64,000 nt of DNA from Zygnema cylindricum. Its lineage: Eukaryota > Streptophyta > Zygnematophyceae > Zygnematales > Zygnemataceae. The stretch covers positions 62,001-126,000 of the forward strand of contig JBBHKE010000190.1 of NCBI GenBank assembly GCA_037447655.1, read 5' to 3'. Shown here in pieces: positions 1 to 13,200 of this stretch; position 1 is the first letter of the stretch, and the number at the start of each line of letters is the position of its first letter. A model generated the notes under the pieces. The model was not told the origin of the DNA. It did not search any database and saw only the letters and a list, made by a program, of their open reading frames with translations. The position numbers were made by a program, and so were the translations under genes.

Positions 1-2610
1 AATCAGTGTAGCGAAAAGCCAAGACCCAGATCCAGGTCCGCCACAAGAGAGAACACGGCCACGCGAAGAATCAAAGGGAAGCGCCTGGAGAAGGTCAGAT
101 TTAATGGCGGCAACAACCCGATCACAAATCGAATCCTGGACACGCTCAATAGATTTTGTAACAAGGGTGGAGAAAATTGGCACATCTACTAGGGCATGAG
201 AAGGAAGAGAATGTGACGCGTCCAATAGAGATCGCTGGAAGGCGAACACACCTGTCTAAAACCCGAGGGATAACAATAGCTAGAACGAGGGTGTCCCTAG
301 CCAAGAAACGGGAAACAAGAGTGGAGGCAGTAAGACACCAAATTCCCAAATATGGAGCGTGAGCAACACAAGCAGTGGATAGTAAACCTAACCCCCTAGT
401 AGAGACAGGGAGGGATGCCTGAATGTGGGCCGATGGTCCAGACTTGCTATGAAATGCCCCTCGACCTAACATAGTGTGGAGGACTTCCATGAGGCGATCG
501 TTAAAAGCCGAGAGAGGGGAGATAAATGTCGGAGTGGGAGGGGAAGTACGAGTAAGATAAGAAAGGCGGTGGGGAAAACACCTGGTTAACATAGCTAAAG
601 CAACTCGGGGATCGCGAAGGCTAAGAAGATCGTCCACCTTGGCTAGATCTTTCTGTAAAGCATCATGAAGGAATTGGGTCACGAAAGTATCCGAACCAAG
701 GGGGCAACCAAGCACTCGAATGCCATCGGAGGCAGAAGGGGTTTGAAAACCAAGAGGTGGAGTAAACGAAAGTTGAATATCCTGAAGAGACTAAATAACA
801 CACTTCGACGGTTGGACTGAAAGGTTGAGTTCGGCTAAACGTTCCTTGAAAAAATCATATGCCAACACGACTTGTTCTCTGGGTCCAATAATGTGCGTAT
901 CATCTTCGACCGAAGGGAAAAGGCAAGAAGGGAAGGCGGCTACAGAGGCACGAAGGGCCCGGTAATGGGCGAGGGCGAACAAAGGTCCGCCGAGAGGGTC
1001 GCCTTGGGGAGTGCCAGTAGTAGAGGAGAGAGGAATGAGATCACTATCGGCTAAGAAGGAAAGGCTGCTTGTCAAAGAATAAAAAGCCCTCACAAAGGGG
1101 AATAATTGGACAATCGGAGATGGAGCCGCCATAAGCTCCGGAAAAATCACTTTCCGATCCATCGTATAAAAGGCATTCGAAACATCGTCCTGAAGTACCA
1201 ACCAATCCGGATGTACATGCAACAAAGCCCGAATCCCGTGGACCACGGCCTCATAACCCCGTTTCGTGGCCACTCCAAACTGATGAGGAGAAAAATAATC
1301 ATGAAAAGCTGGTTGGAGCTGGAGACATATTGCACGAGCCACCAATCTATATAAAACATCTCCCACGACGATAGGGCGGATCCCACCATTAGGTTTGGCA
1401 ACTGCCACAAGGCAGGACGCCGTGAGAAAATCACAAATCCGAGGGGGAACATCCCCACTTGCAATAAGGGAACATACTCGAAAAAATACATCGAACCCCC
1501 GGGCACCTGATTCAGGGGGCAAAACATCGCGAAAGAACTAATACACTGTGCCCGAGGGCCCCCCCGCTGAAAGGTGAGGAGAAGAGCTTAGAGCCTTAAT
1601 GAAAACTTCCCGGTCCAAAGTAACACTCTCAAATGGCTCAAAGGCGTGGATGGAAGGGGGTAAAGGGGAAGGGGCGGGGGGGTGGAGAGCTCGAAGGACC
1701 TCAATAGTGGAAGAAGATCTAGGGGCAGGGGTGAATGGCTTTAGGGCCCGAACCGCTCGAGAAAGCTCACCAACACGGCCTAAGTGAATTGCTCGACGAT
1801 AAGAGGTCGGGACATTCGATGGCCTAGGTGGCCGACGTGGTATGAAAGATGTGCTCGATACCCGATCCTCATGCTCGGCGTGGAGGGCCTTCTAGTCACC
1901 ACGAAGGAATCGGCGACAACGGGCCATAGTTTCTCTAGCCCCACTGCCCCCTCCACGACCTAGAAGGGCTAGCACCTAGAGAGAGAACATAAGAAGAAGG
2001 TGCCAAGGAGCAATGTCCGTTTGAAGAAATGTGGGACAAAGGGAGGTGGAGGGCATCTTGTACTATTGTCCTGACGGCCATAGGTATACGGGTGTACAAT
2101 CGCGGGCGTGGAGCTCCCAAATCGTAAGCCCCCAAAACATCTAACTCACGAACGAAATTCGAATCCTCATCTGTGGGGCCGGAGGGGAGTGTGATCGGCG
2201 ACGATTGAGGAGAGGTGATAGACAAAGGACCACCTAAGGTTATACAATGTCGACATCTCCGTGTGTGAAGAGATATACCGGCCCCAGCGGTAAAAAGGTT
2301 GTGACACCCAGGACATTCCAAACGCCTAGAAGATTTACGAGGTTTGGGTGGTGGTGGGGGAGGGAGAAGGGAATAAGAAGGGCTTCTGGACATGGTCAAT
2401 AAGTCAAAGAAGCCATGGGAATTGGGAGGGTGAGAGGAAAAGAAAACGTGGGAGAGGAAAAGGAACCATGTGGGATGGATGGGGAAATTGGTAGTGGGCC
2501 AGAATATAACATAAAGTTTGATGTCGGAAAAGAAGGGGGGGGAGAGGGGGGAGGAGAGGGGGGGGGGGGGGGGGGGGGGAAGAGGGGGAAGGAGAGGGTT
2601 CACGTATCGG
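1..2610 (-). mobile_element. Non-LTR retrotransposon, copy 1 (zinc finger + RT), decayed, runs off the left edge
   Basis: This minus-strand LINE-type element reads right to left. A Cys-rich zinc finger (CPGC...HTRRCRHC, about 2330-2250) is followed by a conserved linker (about 1850-1530) and reverse transcriptase blocks (1522-791). The RT shows VAKPNGGIRPI, GVATKRGYEAVVHG, a TPQGDPLGGPLFALAHY block and the active-site region VEDDTH where ADD is usual. A thumb-like region follows at 715-146. Stops and frame changes separate the parts, so it is a dead copy. The linker and RT align by eye with the second copy near 21370-24441, which shows what is missing to the left: the CCHC and endonuclease end. 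The 5' side ends in long G runs. The family resembles restriction-like-endonuclease (R2-type) LINEs. The assignment to non-LTR is firm, the clade is not. Confidence 0.85.
791..1522 (-). pseudogene. Reverse transcriptase core of LINE copy 1
   Basis: The open stretch of 243 codons covers RT blocks of a non-LTR element. It begins near PPESGARGFDVFFRV, passes the template-contact block VAKPNGGIRPIVVGDVLYRL, the LQDDVSNAFYTM block (one catalytic Asp), the GTPQGDPLGGPLF block and VEDDTHIIGP, and ends at NLSVQPSKC. The second-Asp motif reads V-E-D-D where the family normally has A-D-D. The upstream coding sequence in the same strand and family is separated by a stop codon, so no full-length polyprotein is made here. 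Confidence 0.8.
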
Positions 2611-2634
2611 TTCTCAGTGTGTAAGGGGTATAGG

Positions 2635-2670
<36 letters not shown>
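2529..2670. repeat. Long poly-G / homopurine tracts
   Basis: Two nearly pure G runs (about 2529-2580 and 2631-2670) are separated by a short mixed stretch. They sit at the 5' edge of LINE copy 1 and next to a Copia LTR fragment. They could form G-quadruplexes, and their exact lengths are the kind of feature that assembly often gets wrong. Confidence 0.85.
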
Positions 2671-2721
2671 GGAGGAGAGGCTTAAGAAATGTTTATTGTT
2701 TGTTTGTTTTGACTATGGGGG

Positions 2722-2832
2722 CAGCCATGGCTATCTCTGTCTTCCAGTGACTACGACAAGTATGGATGACTTAGACAAGACCATATGACAAACACACAGA
2801 ATAAATTCAGACCTAGAAAATACACAAATTTA
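2722..2832 (-). repeat. Fragment of a Copia LTR terminus
   Basis: The stretch with AGCCATGGCT, CAGTGACTACGACAAGTATGG and GACCTAGAAAATA matches, in the same order, the U3 end of the complete Copia LTRs near 61530-61670 and 42760-42900. Only the outermost part is present and no coding region follows, so it is a truncated remnant. Confidence 0.6.
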
Positions 2833-2833
2833 A

Positions 2834-3155
2834 CAGCGTAAATCCGGAGGTCGATGATTCGAGGAGTAGATGCTGTCGCGTAGTGAGGGAGGAAAAGACG
2901 ACATAGCGTAAATCCGGAGGTAGATGATTACGAGGAGTAGATGCTGTCGCGTAGTGAAGGAGGAAAAGACGACATAGCGTAAATCCGGAGGTAGATGATT
3001 ACGAGTAGATGCTGTCGCGTAGTGAGGGAGGAAAAGACGACATAGCGTAAATCCGGAGGTAGATGATTACGAGGAGTAGATGCTGTCGCGTAGTGAGGGA
3101 GGAAAAGACGACATAGCGTAAATCCGGAGGTAGATGATTACGAGGAGTAGATGCT
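2834..3155. repeat. Minisatellite, about 70-bp unit, five copies
   Basis: Five direct repeats start at about 2836, 2906, 2977, 3045 and 3116, each carrying GCGTAAATCCGGAGG, GAGTAGATGCTGTCGCGTAGTG and GGAGGAAAAGACGACAT. The third unit has a 3-bp deletion. A diverged copy in reverse orientation occurs at about 40600-40750. No coding potential is apparent. Confidence 0.9.
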
Positions 3156-4005
3156 GATGCTTCTATTCCAAAACGAAGTCAAACATTCATAAGTAGCAAC
3201 ACTCTGTGATTTTTTTTCACTCCAGTTAAATGTTCAAATATCTTTCCATCAGGGTAAAAGGATTAAAAAAAAAACAGAAATTTGACAAAATTTTAGAGAT
3301 TGTCAAATTTTACATGAGGAGGTTTCAAAGCTTATCCATGATGGAGCTAATTTTAATCCTATTCATCTTGTTAGCGTTAAGCAAAAGTGCATATAATGAC
3401 GAAGAATTGATTATTCTAACCTTTATGATGTATATCGCATAGAGAAACATCAAAGTGTAGTTCCCATAGATTTATGGAATTTGCAGATGTATTCGGAAGG
3501 ACGATGATTTGACGACGAAGGGCATGTGGAGGTGTTTGCATCTGCCCTCGTAACATAAGAGCGTTGTTGTAAATAGTGTGACAAATGAGCGTTGCTAGAA
3601 ATAGTGTGACGAATGGGCGCTAACAAAAATAGTGTGACGAAAGTGCGTTACGACACTGTTTGTATTTTTGTTGGATTTTTGAATGCGTATATCGTGTGCA
3701 AATTTGTTTGATTTCCGTTGGTTGCCATCTTAACACGTATGCTCATTATCCAATGTGTCCCGGCTCAAATATTTCTGTAATTGGTGATGTACCTCGCGAG
3801 GTACATCACCAATTACAAAAGCTTTCGAAGCGAATGCTTCGCGAAAAAATATCCAACGGTCATTGTCAACTCCCAGTCTTTTGGAGAATATTGGCAAGAT
3901 TCTTTGTAATGTTTCTTTCCGGATAAAAACAAAATAAGAGGTACGGCGAGGGGTCTGAATTTTTGTAAACAACCTCACTTTTCGTCTAATGCAACTTCAC
4001 CCTTA
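3156..4005. mobile_element. Harbinger-like non-autonomous element with 42-bp perfect palindrome (left end undefined)
   Basis: The right end shares CACTTTTCGTCTAATG and the terminal ...ACCC followed by TTA with the complete element at 24966-25686. Both have a perfect palindrome centred on TCGCGA followed by GCTTCGCG and AATATCCAACG. Within it are three tandem repeats of about 29 bp with AAATAGTGTGACGAAT (about 3560-3655). The left terminal repeat could not be identified, so the start given is only a bound. No transposase ORF is seen. Confidence 0.5.
3776..3817. repeat. Perfect 42-bp palindrome centred on TCGCGA
   Basis: The arms 3776-3796 and 3797-3817 are exact reverse complements with no spacer, and the centre is CCTCGCGAGG. 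The strand could extrude as a 21-bp-stem cruciform. The arm sequence is unrelated to that of the equivalent palindrome at 25448-25485. Confidence 0.95.
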
Positions 4006-6300
4006 GTTCGAGAATTTTTCCGAAATCGTTTGGTTCGGTTACGAAAACCATTCGGTAAATGGAGAGAAATCTTCGGTGTACAAAAACATTAAGGAAAATG
4101 TATGGTTCAGCGGTTGAGCGGTTCTTTTCTTTGCAATCCAACAGTTTAGTTTGGTTCGAGATATCCGAACCCGGCTAGAAACCACTTACTTCGGTTCGGC
4201 CAAAAATGAAACCGAACCGAACTGAACCAGAACAAGGTTAACGGAACCCGGAAAATCTAAAATACATCATATATTGTTCTCAGCGTCAGTGACACTATAT
4301 CAGCGCCCCTACATTGTACCACTCAAACTGCAGATGGTGCCAATACAATTGATTGTTATTTTTCCTTGCCGCTAATTTTTTTGAAGAATTTTAATATTCT
4401 ACCAAGAAACTCTCTGAGTAAATGAAAAAAAAGGCAAAGGCGGAACTGACACCGCGAAAGGCAAAGAAGAAACTTAATAAAGGAATGAAGGTGGAAGAAC
4501 CATAGAGCGGAAACAAAGCGGAAAAACTTAGGACAAAAAATGTTGAAAAGAAGCATAAGCACAACAACACAAAAAAGGAGATAGCGTCCCAAAACTAAAC
4601 TACTTGACTTAAAAAAATTGAAAGACCGTAAAAAACCACCCCACATCCCCCAAACGCGCGGAGCACGCTGAGGCAGTTCCAAGTAGTTCCAAAACACGTT
4701 GACAGTCTATAACAACTATAACAGATTGAAGAAAGAGAAAAATTTGCACTTGTTGTAAAGTCGCGGATAGATCCTCTCCTTTCAAAAAAAGCGATGACCA
4801 CAAGTACTACGGATATCATCCGAAGCTTGTCCCAAGCAATCAAATATCTCTAATAGTGATTGTTCCGTTTCAATAGTCTCTGGTTACACATTCTTTCATC
4901 GCCATGACAGCCTGCAGGCAACATACTGAAACCATCAAAACATATGTCGTTATATTTGCATCGTTGTCTGTGAATTAAGAAAACATTTTAATGAAGGACA
5001 TCTGTATAGCTCGAATGTTAGTGGCGACTACTCTCATAGTTATCTCACTACAAGTTTCTATTCCTAACCTTACGTAGCTGGGATGTCTTAAACTCGGACC
5101 CCTTGTTTGCTTTCACACGAAGTGGAGCCTGACGAGATTTGAAGCATATGAAAACGAACACCAGAAGTGCTCCTAACTTACTGCCAAGAAATTGGAAAAA
5201 TAATGTTGGTGGCAATGTTTTATTCATATCCTTCAAGAAAAATCAATTCTAACATGCTTGCACGTATCCCTACATACACTTCCCATCTCTTGCATACATG
5301 CCTAAAGTTGCCACGTTGAACAATATGCCTATCAAGAGACAAAGCATCTGACACAACGCAATGGACATTCAGCAAGATCACTAAAAAAGTTTTTGTCCTT
5401 ATAACAGTGGAATGTACATTAACAATGAAAACCGATTGAAGCCGGCTGCGTCAGGTAATTTGACCAAACCTTTGTTTTGAAACAAGAAAAGGAAAACATG
5501 TAAAGGAAAGAGGGCAGAACAAAAGTGACCTTCCCATGGACGAAGTATGTGCAAAGATATAGGCTTGACTAAAATATGATCTGCTGTACTTTATCCTAAT
5601 TGCCGTTGACTAGGTAGATTAAAATAATTGCCAACGTTTCTTAGGCATTATGAGAAAATAAAAAAGCCGGTGAACAATAAATCAGAATACTAATACACAA
5701 TTTCTTACCGTCAAACATCCATCAACTACAGTCGACCGTTACGATTCTTGATATTACCGAAGTTTTCTCAAGTTAGATGCATAGCAATCTGTAAATCAAA
5801 ACCTTTAAAGTAAATACAGTGGAAACCAAAAACACGTTCATAAGCAGACACTAAACACCATTAAATCTTTTGCGTTTAGTGAGAGTTGAGAGTGAGCAGT
5901 GTATGAGGTTAGGAGACCTGTAGGTTATCCTTCGGAAAACCTGAGCTACGTAATGTACAAAAATGAGACTTACTGATGTGGATGAGGATTTACCGTCAAT
6001 CACAATCATCATCATCTGTACTTCCTGTTGACTATTATTGCTAGCTTCGACTTCGAGCTTCTATACTTCATAAACTCACAATGGACTTGATATGCAAGAG
6101 TTTTCCGCAACCTTTATAGCTTCTCAATGCATCACAGCCAGCCTCCTTTACCAGAAGCTCGACATTGCTGAAATGAATAAACTGAACCCGAACGAAAAAA
6201 GTGTAATTTCTACAACTCTCTACGAAGAGGGAAAAATACAGCCATAGAGAGTTGAAAGGAAGTGGATACCAATCAACCTGCTGCAAGAGTCGAAGCTTAA
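4006..6300. other. Intergenic; no gene recognised
   Basis: About 4020-4250 is enriched in GGTTCGG/CCGAACC on both strands, as in subterminal parts of DNA transposons, but I cannot define ends. The rest is AT-rich with only short chance ORFs. The stretch 5850-5960 resembles 20765-20890, both carrying AGACACTAAACACCATT and CCTGTAGG, and 5097-5150 resembles 21137-21205, so old dispersed repeats are present. Confidence 0.5.
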
Positions 6301-6307
6301 AAAACTC

Positions 6308-7166
6308 CTAGTGTCCTCTTGCTCCTCCTCTTGGTGGTCGTGAAGACAATGGAAGACTCTGTTTACTAGTTGACGCAGGAACCGGTGCAGTAGCCTTTTG
6401 CCTCTTAAGCTGCACAAGACAACACAGAATGACAGTCGAAATGGATATTTATTACTGTTAAAAAGGAAAAAAGTTCGAAATGGTAGTTAGCATACAACTG
6501 CATAATATGGAAAATAAGTCGAATACTCAACTGTTATATAAGAAAAAAAAGTCAAAATGGTTGTTGGCATAGTAACTTTTACATTGTGGAAATAAAGTCA
6601 AAACGGTGGTCAATATACTCGACTGTTATTACATGGAAAAAAATCGAAATGGTCAGTATGCTTAACTGTACTGTTGTAAATCGAGCAAGTTTTGTGAATA
6701 ATGGATACGTACTTTTTTAAGGGGCCTTCATAATCAATATATCATACCGCCAATAATTGCGATGCATAGTTTTTGTATCGCAATATCGTACAATAACAGT
6801 ACAATGATTTTCGTACTCTTAAAACGTTTTTTTTTCTACGCTGCTGAGGCTGAAAAAGTTTCCCAGTATAGTGTCCTACACTGTACCGTATCGTAATCAA
6901 TTTGTACCAAACGTTTGGCTTTTTGGTTGACACTGATTTATAAGATCCAGTTTAATAAAATTCACCGCAAAAATGAAGCATTCCAAGGGGCCTTTTAATA
7001 AAATGGACACATGGCCCAATGGAACAATGAGGATCTGAGTGAACCTTTGCGTTGTTCCGTAAGGCGTAAGTATCGTACAAAGTTATTTTCGAGGAACTAT
7101 CAAGGAAAGAGAGTACGCATAAATTTGGTACTTTGAAAATCTGCAGAAAGTGAGAAAAAAGGCAGA

Positions 7167-7210
<44 letters not shown>

Positions 7211-10200
7211 ATTTTGTTTCTGGGCAGTGGGCTTGTCTTTGGACTTTGTAGCCGTAGATTTTGTCGCAACGAAAAGTTCAAGAAAGCATTTGATTTTGAA
7301 ACATGTTAAGAGACTATTCGTGAATGTAAAATTTTGGGCCATTCAAGTGTTTGGTGTAGGTTTGGCGCGATATGTTTTCTGTGTGGTCAAGATTCACGTA
7401 TGGATCACCATACGGTTATCAGTCAATTGTACCGACATTTATAGGCAAACTTGATAAATATCGAATTCTCAAGGTTGCGGTATTGGTAAATACTGATATC
7501 GTGATATATCAACCTTGAATTCGTTCGATATATAACATTGCTCAAACTGCTATGGAAATAAAAGGTCAAAATGGTGGTAAGTATACTCAACTATTATAAC
7601 ATGGAAAAATAGTCGAAACAGTGGTCAGCATAATCAACAGTTATCATTAGGACAAAAGGTCGAAAAGGTGGTCAGCATATTCGACTATTATAATATGGAA
7701 AAGAAGTTGAGATGGTGGTCAGTATACTCAAAAGTTATAATTCGGAAAAAAAGTCGAGAAGGTTGTCAATATAATTAACTGTTGTTATATGGGAAAAAAG
7801 TCGAATTGGTTGTCAGAATACTCAGCTGTCATAATATGGAAAAGAAGTAATGGTGGTCAATATACTAGATTATAATATGGGAAAAAAATCTAAATGGCTC
7901 TCAGCATACTCGATTGTTATAATATGGAAAAAAGTTGAAATGGAGGTCAGTATACTCAATTGTTATAATCTGGGAAAAAGATGTCTAAATGATTGTTAGT
8001 CCATAGTTATAATATGGAAAAAAGTCGCAATAGTGGTCTGTTTTTGTTATGATATGGAAAAAATGGGTGGTCAGTATACTCGACTGTCATAATATGGAAA
8101 AAAGCCGATTAGTACAATCAAATGTTATAATACTGAAAAAACACCGATTATAACCTGTTTGTGTGATGGGTTACGCATGGTGCCAGCAGCTTCTGAAGTA
8201 AACGGTACAACACAACAAATGCTCTCACGCCAAAAGCAAAAAAAGAAAGACGGCGGAAGTCTCATTCTTCACCGAAGAAAATTCTTATTACTTTTTTAGT
8301 ACTCTTGTCAGCAGCATTTCCGATGGAGACAACTGGAAGAAAAAACAGAGAGAACGATTTCCGAGCTTGTCCAATATACCGCACATAAAAATACCAAGGA
8401 ATCGAAGTGATGCAAAGGGCAGGAATTTTTGCAGGAAATGGCCTCAAGCAAGGACAGTAATATTTACCCTGTCTGCGTTGAAAAGCTCATCCGCGGCAGC
8501 CTCATTCTCCTTACGTTTTTTCTCACGCCGCGTGAATTCCGTGACCTCCTTCTGTAGGTCTGACTCCCTGCTATCGCTCCATACATTCGTCTTCAGTCGC
8601 ATTACCAACACTTCCTTCCAAAGTCATGTTTTTCATCTATTCAAAGTAACTCTTCTCATCTATTCAAAGTCAGTCTTCTCAACCATTCAACGTCAGTTTT
8701 CTCATCCATTCAACGTCAGTCTTCTCATCCATTCAAAGGCACACTTCTCACTCCATTCAAAGTCACACTTCCCATCCATCACCAACATATACGGTATCTT
8801 CCACCTGGCAATTACCGCAGTGTACTACAACATTTTAATATGGTGTTTTAATAGCCCGTGTTGCCGTACGGTATGAACTGCCAAACAAATTTCTATGACG
8901 AGAACCAATAAGGACAGAATTAAAAAAGTAACACTTCAGAACCCCCGCCATGAATTCGTTTATGCTTGCAAACAACACAACATCTGCCATTTGTTCGACC
9001 AAGACGTGAGTATGACATACGCATACGATACATCATCTCCAGCCATATGTCACTGTCACTAGTAGAAAGTCTTGAAAATTGCAATGATAGAATTCACCAA
9101 GCCACTAAATAATTTTTAGCTTAAGCATAAACATTAAAGCTGCAACACTTTTCACAGGTGAAGACCACTGAACTCCACCAATCAGTCAGATTTTTTTTGG
9201 TGGTCCACCTGTAATTAATGTGTACAGACTAGTATTATAGATGGGAAAGTTGTATGGTGCATGACAATCCATGCGCATGGGAAAGGGGCCTACATGGATG
9301 CGTACAAACATTTGTCCTTTTGCTGATTACTCTGGACAACTCTATTTAAGTTTTAGCCCCGGACTACCAACACCTGAAACTACACCGTTCATCGCTATCA
9401 GGGTAAAAGAACTATTGTTATTATTATGGTGGAGTGGTGGCTGGTTTATTAACACTATTTTCTGAGATTAGGAAAAGAACAAATAGTGCTATAGGGATGA
9501 AATATGGTGCATAGTAATTACGATGAAACAGTTTCCTGAGTTGTGTCAATCAAAGCAAATAGCACCAAAAGAGAGGCAAATACAGCAGGAATTGTGGCGA
9601 AAACCAACCTGTAAGGCTCTTTTGCAAAGGGAACAAGAACAGCATAGCTATTCCCAGAGTCCACTCCAAGGTGAACCTGTCATTCTCCCACACCCAATAG
9701 AAAATTTCAGCAAGGACCAGGTGAATATTTTCTGAAACATCTGAAGTCCACTGGGTCAAACATGTATGAGGTATTAGGGGGAGATAATAATAGGAATAAA
9801 TAGGGATAATAGACGATTCATAAACTTGGAGCTGTAATTAGTCAGCTAGTCACCTGTCAGAAAGTGAAGATCATAACATGATTCTCCTTATGACCAGGAG
9901 GCAGATACATAAAATTGAGGATCAGCGTTTTTTTTAGATCACACTGTTGGATTGCAACAAACAGAATCCTACAGTATACGATCATTACAGTTACCTAAAC
10001 CATCACGGAAACAAAAAGAAAGCTTTCAGATTCATTATCCTGCCTTTGGAGTGGAAGGGGGTAAACATGTTTAAATGCAGAACAAGAAAAATGAGTAAAT
10101 GAACGAATGTGATAAAACAGCAGAAAGATAAAATGTCAAGAATGTGTGAAAAACTCCACATCCTGCTTTCGTTAATGGAAGGGCAAAACAATAAATCCAC

Positions 10201-13200
10201 TAGTATACTATGTAGCTACCGTATTTTGCCAACCATTAAACTTACCTTCCGGAAGCGCTTGAAGTTGGGAACAGCTTTCCCGTTACCAACAGATTCCTCG
10301 CGACAGTTTTCTGAAGGTTTTTCAAAACAAATTTTGGCATAAACGATATCCACATTAGATTCACCAGCTTCCTTTGCACAATCAGATGTCTGTACTTCCC
10401 GTACTCCAGGACCACTTTCATTGACCACCATATTTCCTGCATGAACAGCTCCTTTTTCTTTCTTCGATTTCGAGTGAGAATATGTCCACCCACCATTTCT
10501 TCCATTTTTCCCAGCAGGCTCTCCGCTACCAGCTTCTTCCTCTCTAACTTTATCTCCTCCTTTCCTTTCTATGTTTGCAACCTGTAAATCCCCTCTTCTC
10601 TGACTCTTCATCTCCCGAGCGGACTCTTGTCCAGATACTAAACTTTCTTTCGCTGTTTCTCCTTTTTGCAGTGAAGTCAAAATGGAATTCACAGCGCTGT
10701 CATTACCACTATCCTTCTGGAAAGGCCGAAAACTGTTAAGAATCGTTGGTGATTCAGCATTCCGTCGATTTAACTGTTCTCTGGAACCTTGTGTTTGTGG
10801 TCTCTGTTGTGAAGTACGACTCGCTTGTTCAGTAATGTTAGGCATGTTCTTTGAGCTTTTTAGTACCGATACTGACGTCAGTTCCTGCAAGCAAAACCTT
10901 GACCTTGACATGATTGTTTATCCCATAAAAGCACAACCATCACATTTAAATGATGGGAGGATCTGTCATTTACAAAAACCTCCCAAAAAGGTTGAGAGAC
11001 AGAAAATGAACTCTATCCTGACATTAAAAACTTCAAATGTCCGCATAAGCAAGTCACTAAACCCAGTGGGTTGAAAAGGGCCATTGAACAGCAGTTACAA
11101 CTTCTACTGAAACAATTGCTTCAGAGATCTCATTGGAAGTGACCGTTTGCTTTGGCAAAAAAAAAAAAGAGAAGAGAAGGAAGAAACTATTATGTCCCAT
11201 AATTGATCACGAACAATAGCAAGTGACTTTCTGCAAAAACCTGGAGCTTCTAGAGCAGATAAAACCTAGAGACCTATTCAAGATTGGTTTCGACGGACTT
11301 CGACTTTGACTCGCTTTCAGACTCTTACCTTCGAGGCCCTACCACCCTGGACAGTTTCTCTTTCCCTGCCTGAGACAGCAGTGTCCATCTCAGCATCCCT
11401 CTCCGAATTGTCGACAGTCTCATCTGTCGAGGCACTCTTTGCCACCTTTTCATCTAAGATTCACCCAAGTCAAAAAAGAAAAGGAGTTAAAAAAAATAAA
11501 GCAGAAGAAAAAAAGGAGAACGGAGGCATGCGAACCGGATAACTAGAACTGCAACCTCAACTGTGAAGCAATATCCTGGGGCAGGGACTATCAAACATAT
11601 TTCTTTTCGCTATTTCATCCTAATTCTTATTTGGACGCCCCCAGCTTTGGCCACTGCCAAGCCTCGAATTTCTAAGATACAAATTCTGAAAAAATAATCC
11701 CCAAAGAATTGGAAAAATTCCGAAAAATGATTCCCCATAAGCAACTGCCAAAGACTACCTGCATTGGGAGCTTCCAATAAAGTCTCAAAATTGCAGGTGC
11801 CTATCAAAACTGCTTCTATGAGCCTCAGTTCCGTTGCGACATGGAGTTTGTCACAATACGCCAAAAGGTTGGCAGCGGTAGACTGCTTAACCAATTTAAG
11901 ATTTTTCTGATTCGAAGGAAGAACAAAAACACGATGTTTCATTTCAGCACTAGATTTGAGCACCTGCAACCACAAACAGGAAACACAAAAACAGACGCTT
12001 GACCGAGAAAAGAATATCAGACAGATGTAGAACATCAAACAAATGTGTTTACTTTAATTGAGATGATCCTATACCTTCATAACAGTAGCAGACATCAGCA
12101 GTCGTGAACCACCACTTATACATGTTAACACATTTCTTCCTAGTCTGAGGGTGAAAACATAGTAATTGGAAGGAATCGAGAAGCGTCGACTAGGATTTCT
12201 TGCAAATGTAGAGCTTGCTTTTCTACTCATAAAACAAACTTATACTGCAGAATGCAAGCATCATGCCTTTTTGGAGTGACTTCCTGTCCAATACAAGCTG
12301 TTTCCGGTGGAAGCTGTCGCCTGTAATATATGCCTTGCACCGTACAGAAGTTACAACTAAACCAGAAATTGGGGGATTGTGATTACGTAGGGCAAAAAAA
12401 AAGAGTTAAGGAACAAGATGAATCACGTCGTATTTAACCCTCCTTTTCCCAGCCCACGCGTGCCGGTATCCCGTGTGTGGTTTTTCAAGGAGTGCCTATA
12501 TCACTTCATAGCGTTGAACTAAATGGATAAGCCACAAGGGGGTTCATAACATAATGCGCACCCTAGAATTAGTTCACTTGTTTAGCAACTTAGGAAATTT
12601 GGTTCTCAACAGATTTGAACACATGAGCTGACACTTAAATGGCCTACAACTTGGCCAAACGATAAAAGCAATAACGATATTGATAGTTGACAAAAGCAAT
12701 AACCGAAAGGTAATAAAGGACTTCACTTCCGAAAAGTATAATTTTTTGAAAATACAGAAAACCAGCACACTACAGATGGACACATGGATACTCTGCAAGC
12801 CCGGCAATACCAAAGTCCCACATCTTCATAATTTCCTAAACATGGAGTGTTGAATTCATATTGATTCACTTCAAAATACACGAGAACAAATTTTAGTTAC
12901 TGCACTTCCTTTAGTCATAACTTCAACTGAAGTCAATCAATAAAACCTGATTTATGCATAAGCACAGAACAGAAGAAACAGAAAAGCCAACAAAATCAGA
13001 AGGGTGTTTCTACACATTGTTTAACGATTCCTGTTTCCTGAGATTCCGCAAGGCAGAGCAGTAAGCATCCTGCAATTAAGCAAAAAAAAGGTTAGGAAAA
13101 GTCACCTCCATTGTAAGCATCCCTATGACGCCTCCAGCTCCTTCAAGCAACAGTGCCAAATTTTCATTGTACTGCACTCCACACCCAATTTTCTCGGAAT

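Noticed and set aside
2834-3155. CRISPR-like array
   Set aside because: Repeats are about 70 bp and head-to-tail without unique spacers, so it is a minisatellite in eukaryotic DNA.
3156-3560. Left terminal repeat of the Harbinger-like element
   Set aside because: A GGGTAAAAGG at about 3252 is the nearest match, but it lacks the TTA flank and the CATTAGACG continuation.
9995-10039. Candidate for the missing NBS1 exon with GCAG acceptor and GGTAACT donor
   Set aside because: The only phase-compatible frame ends in TAG right at the donor.
10682-11074. 130-codon plus-strand ORF
   Set aside because: It is the antisense shadow of the largest NBS1 exon (10884-10246).
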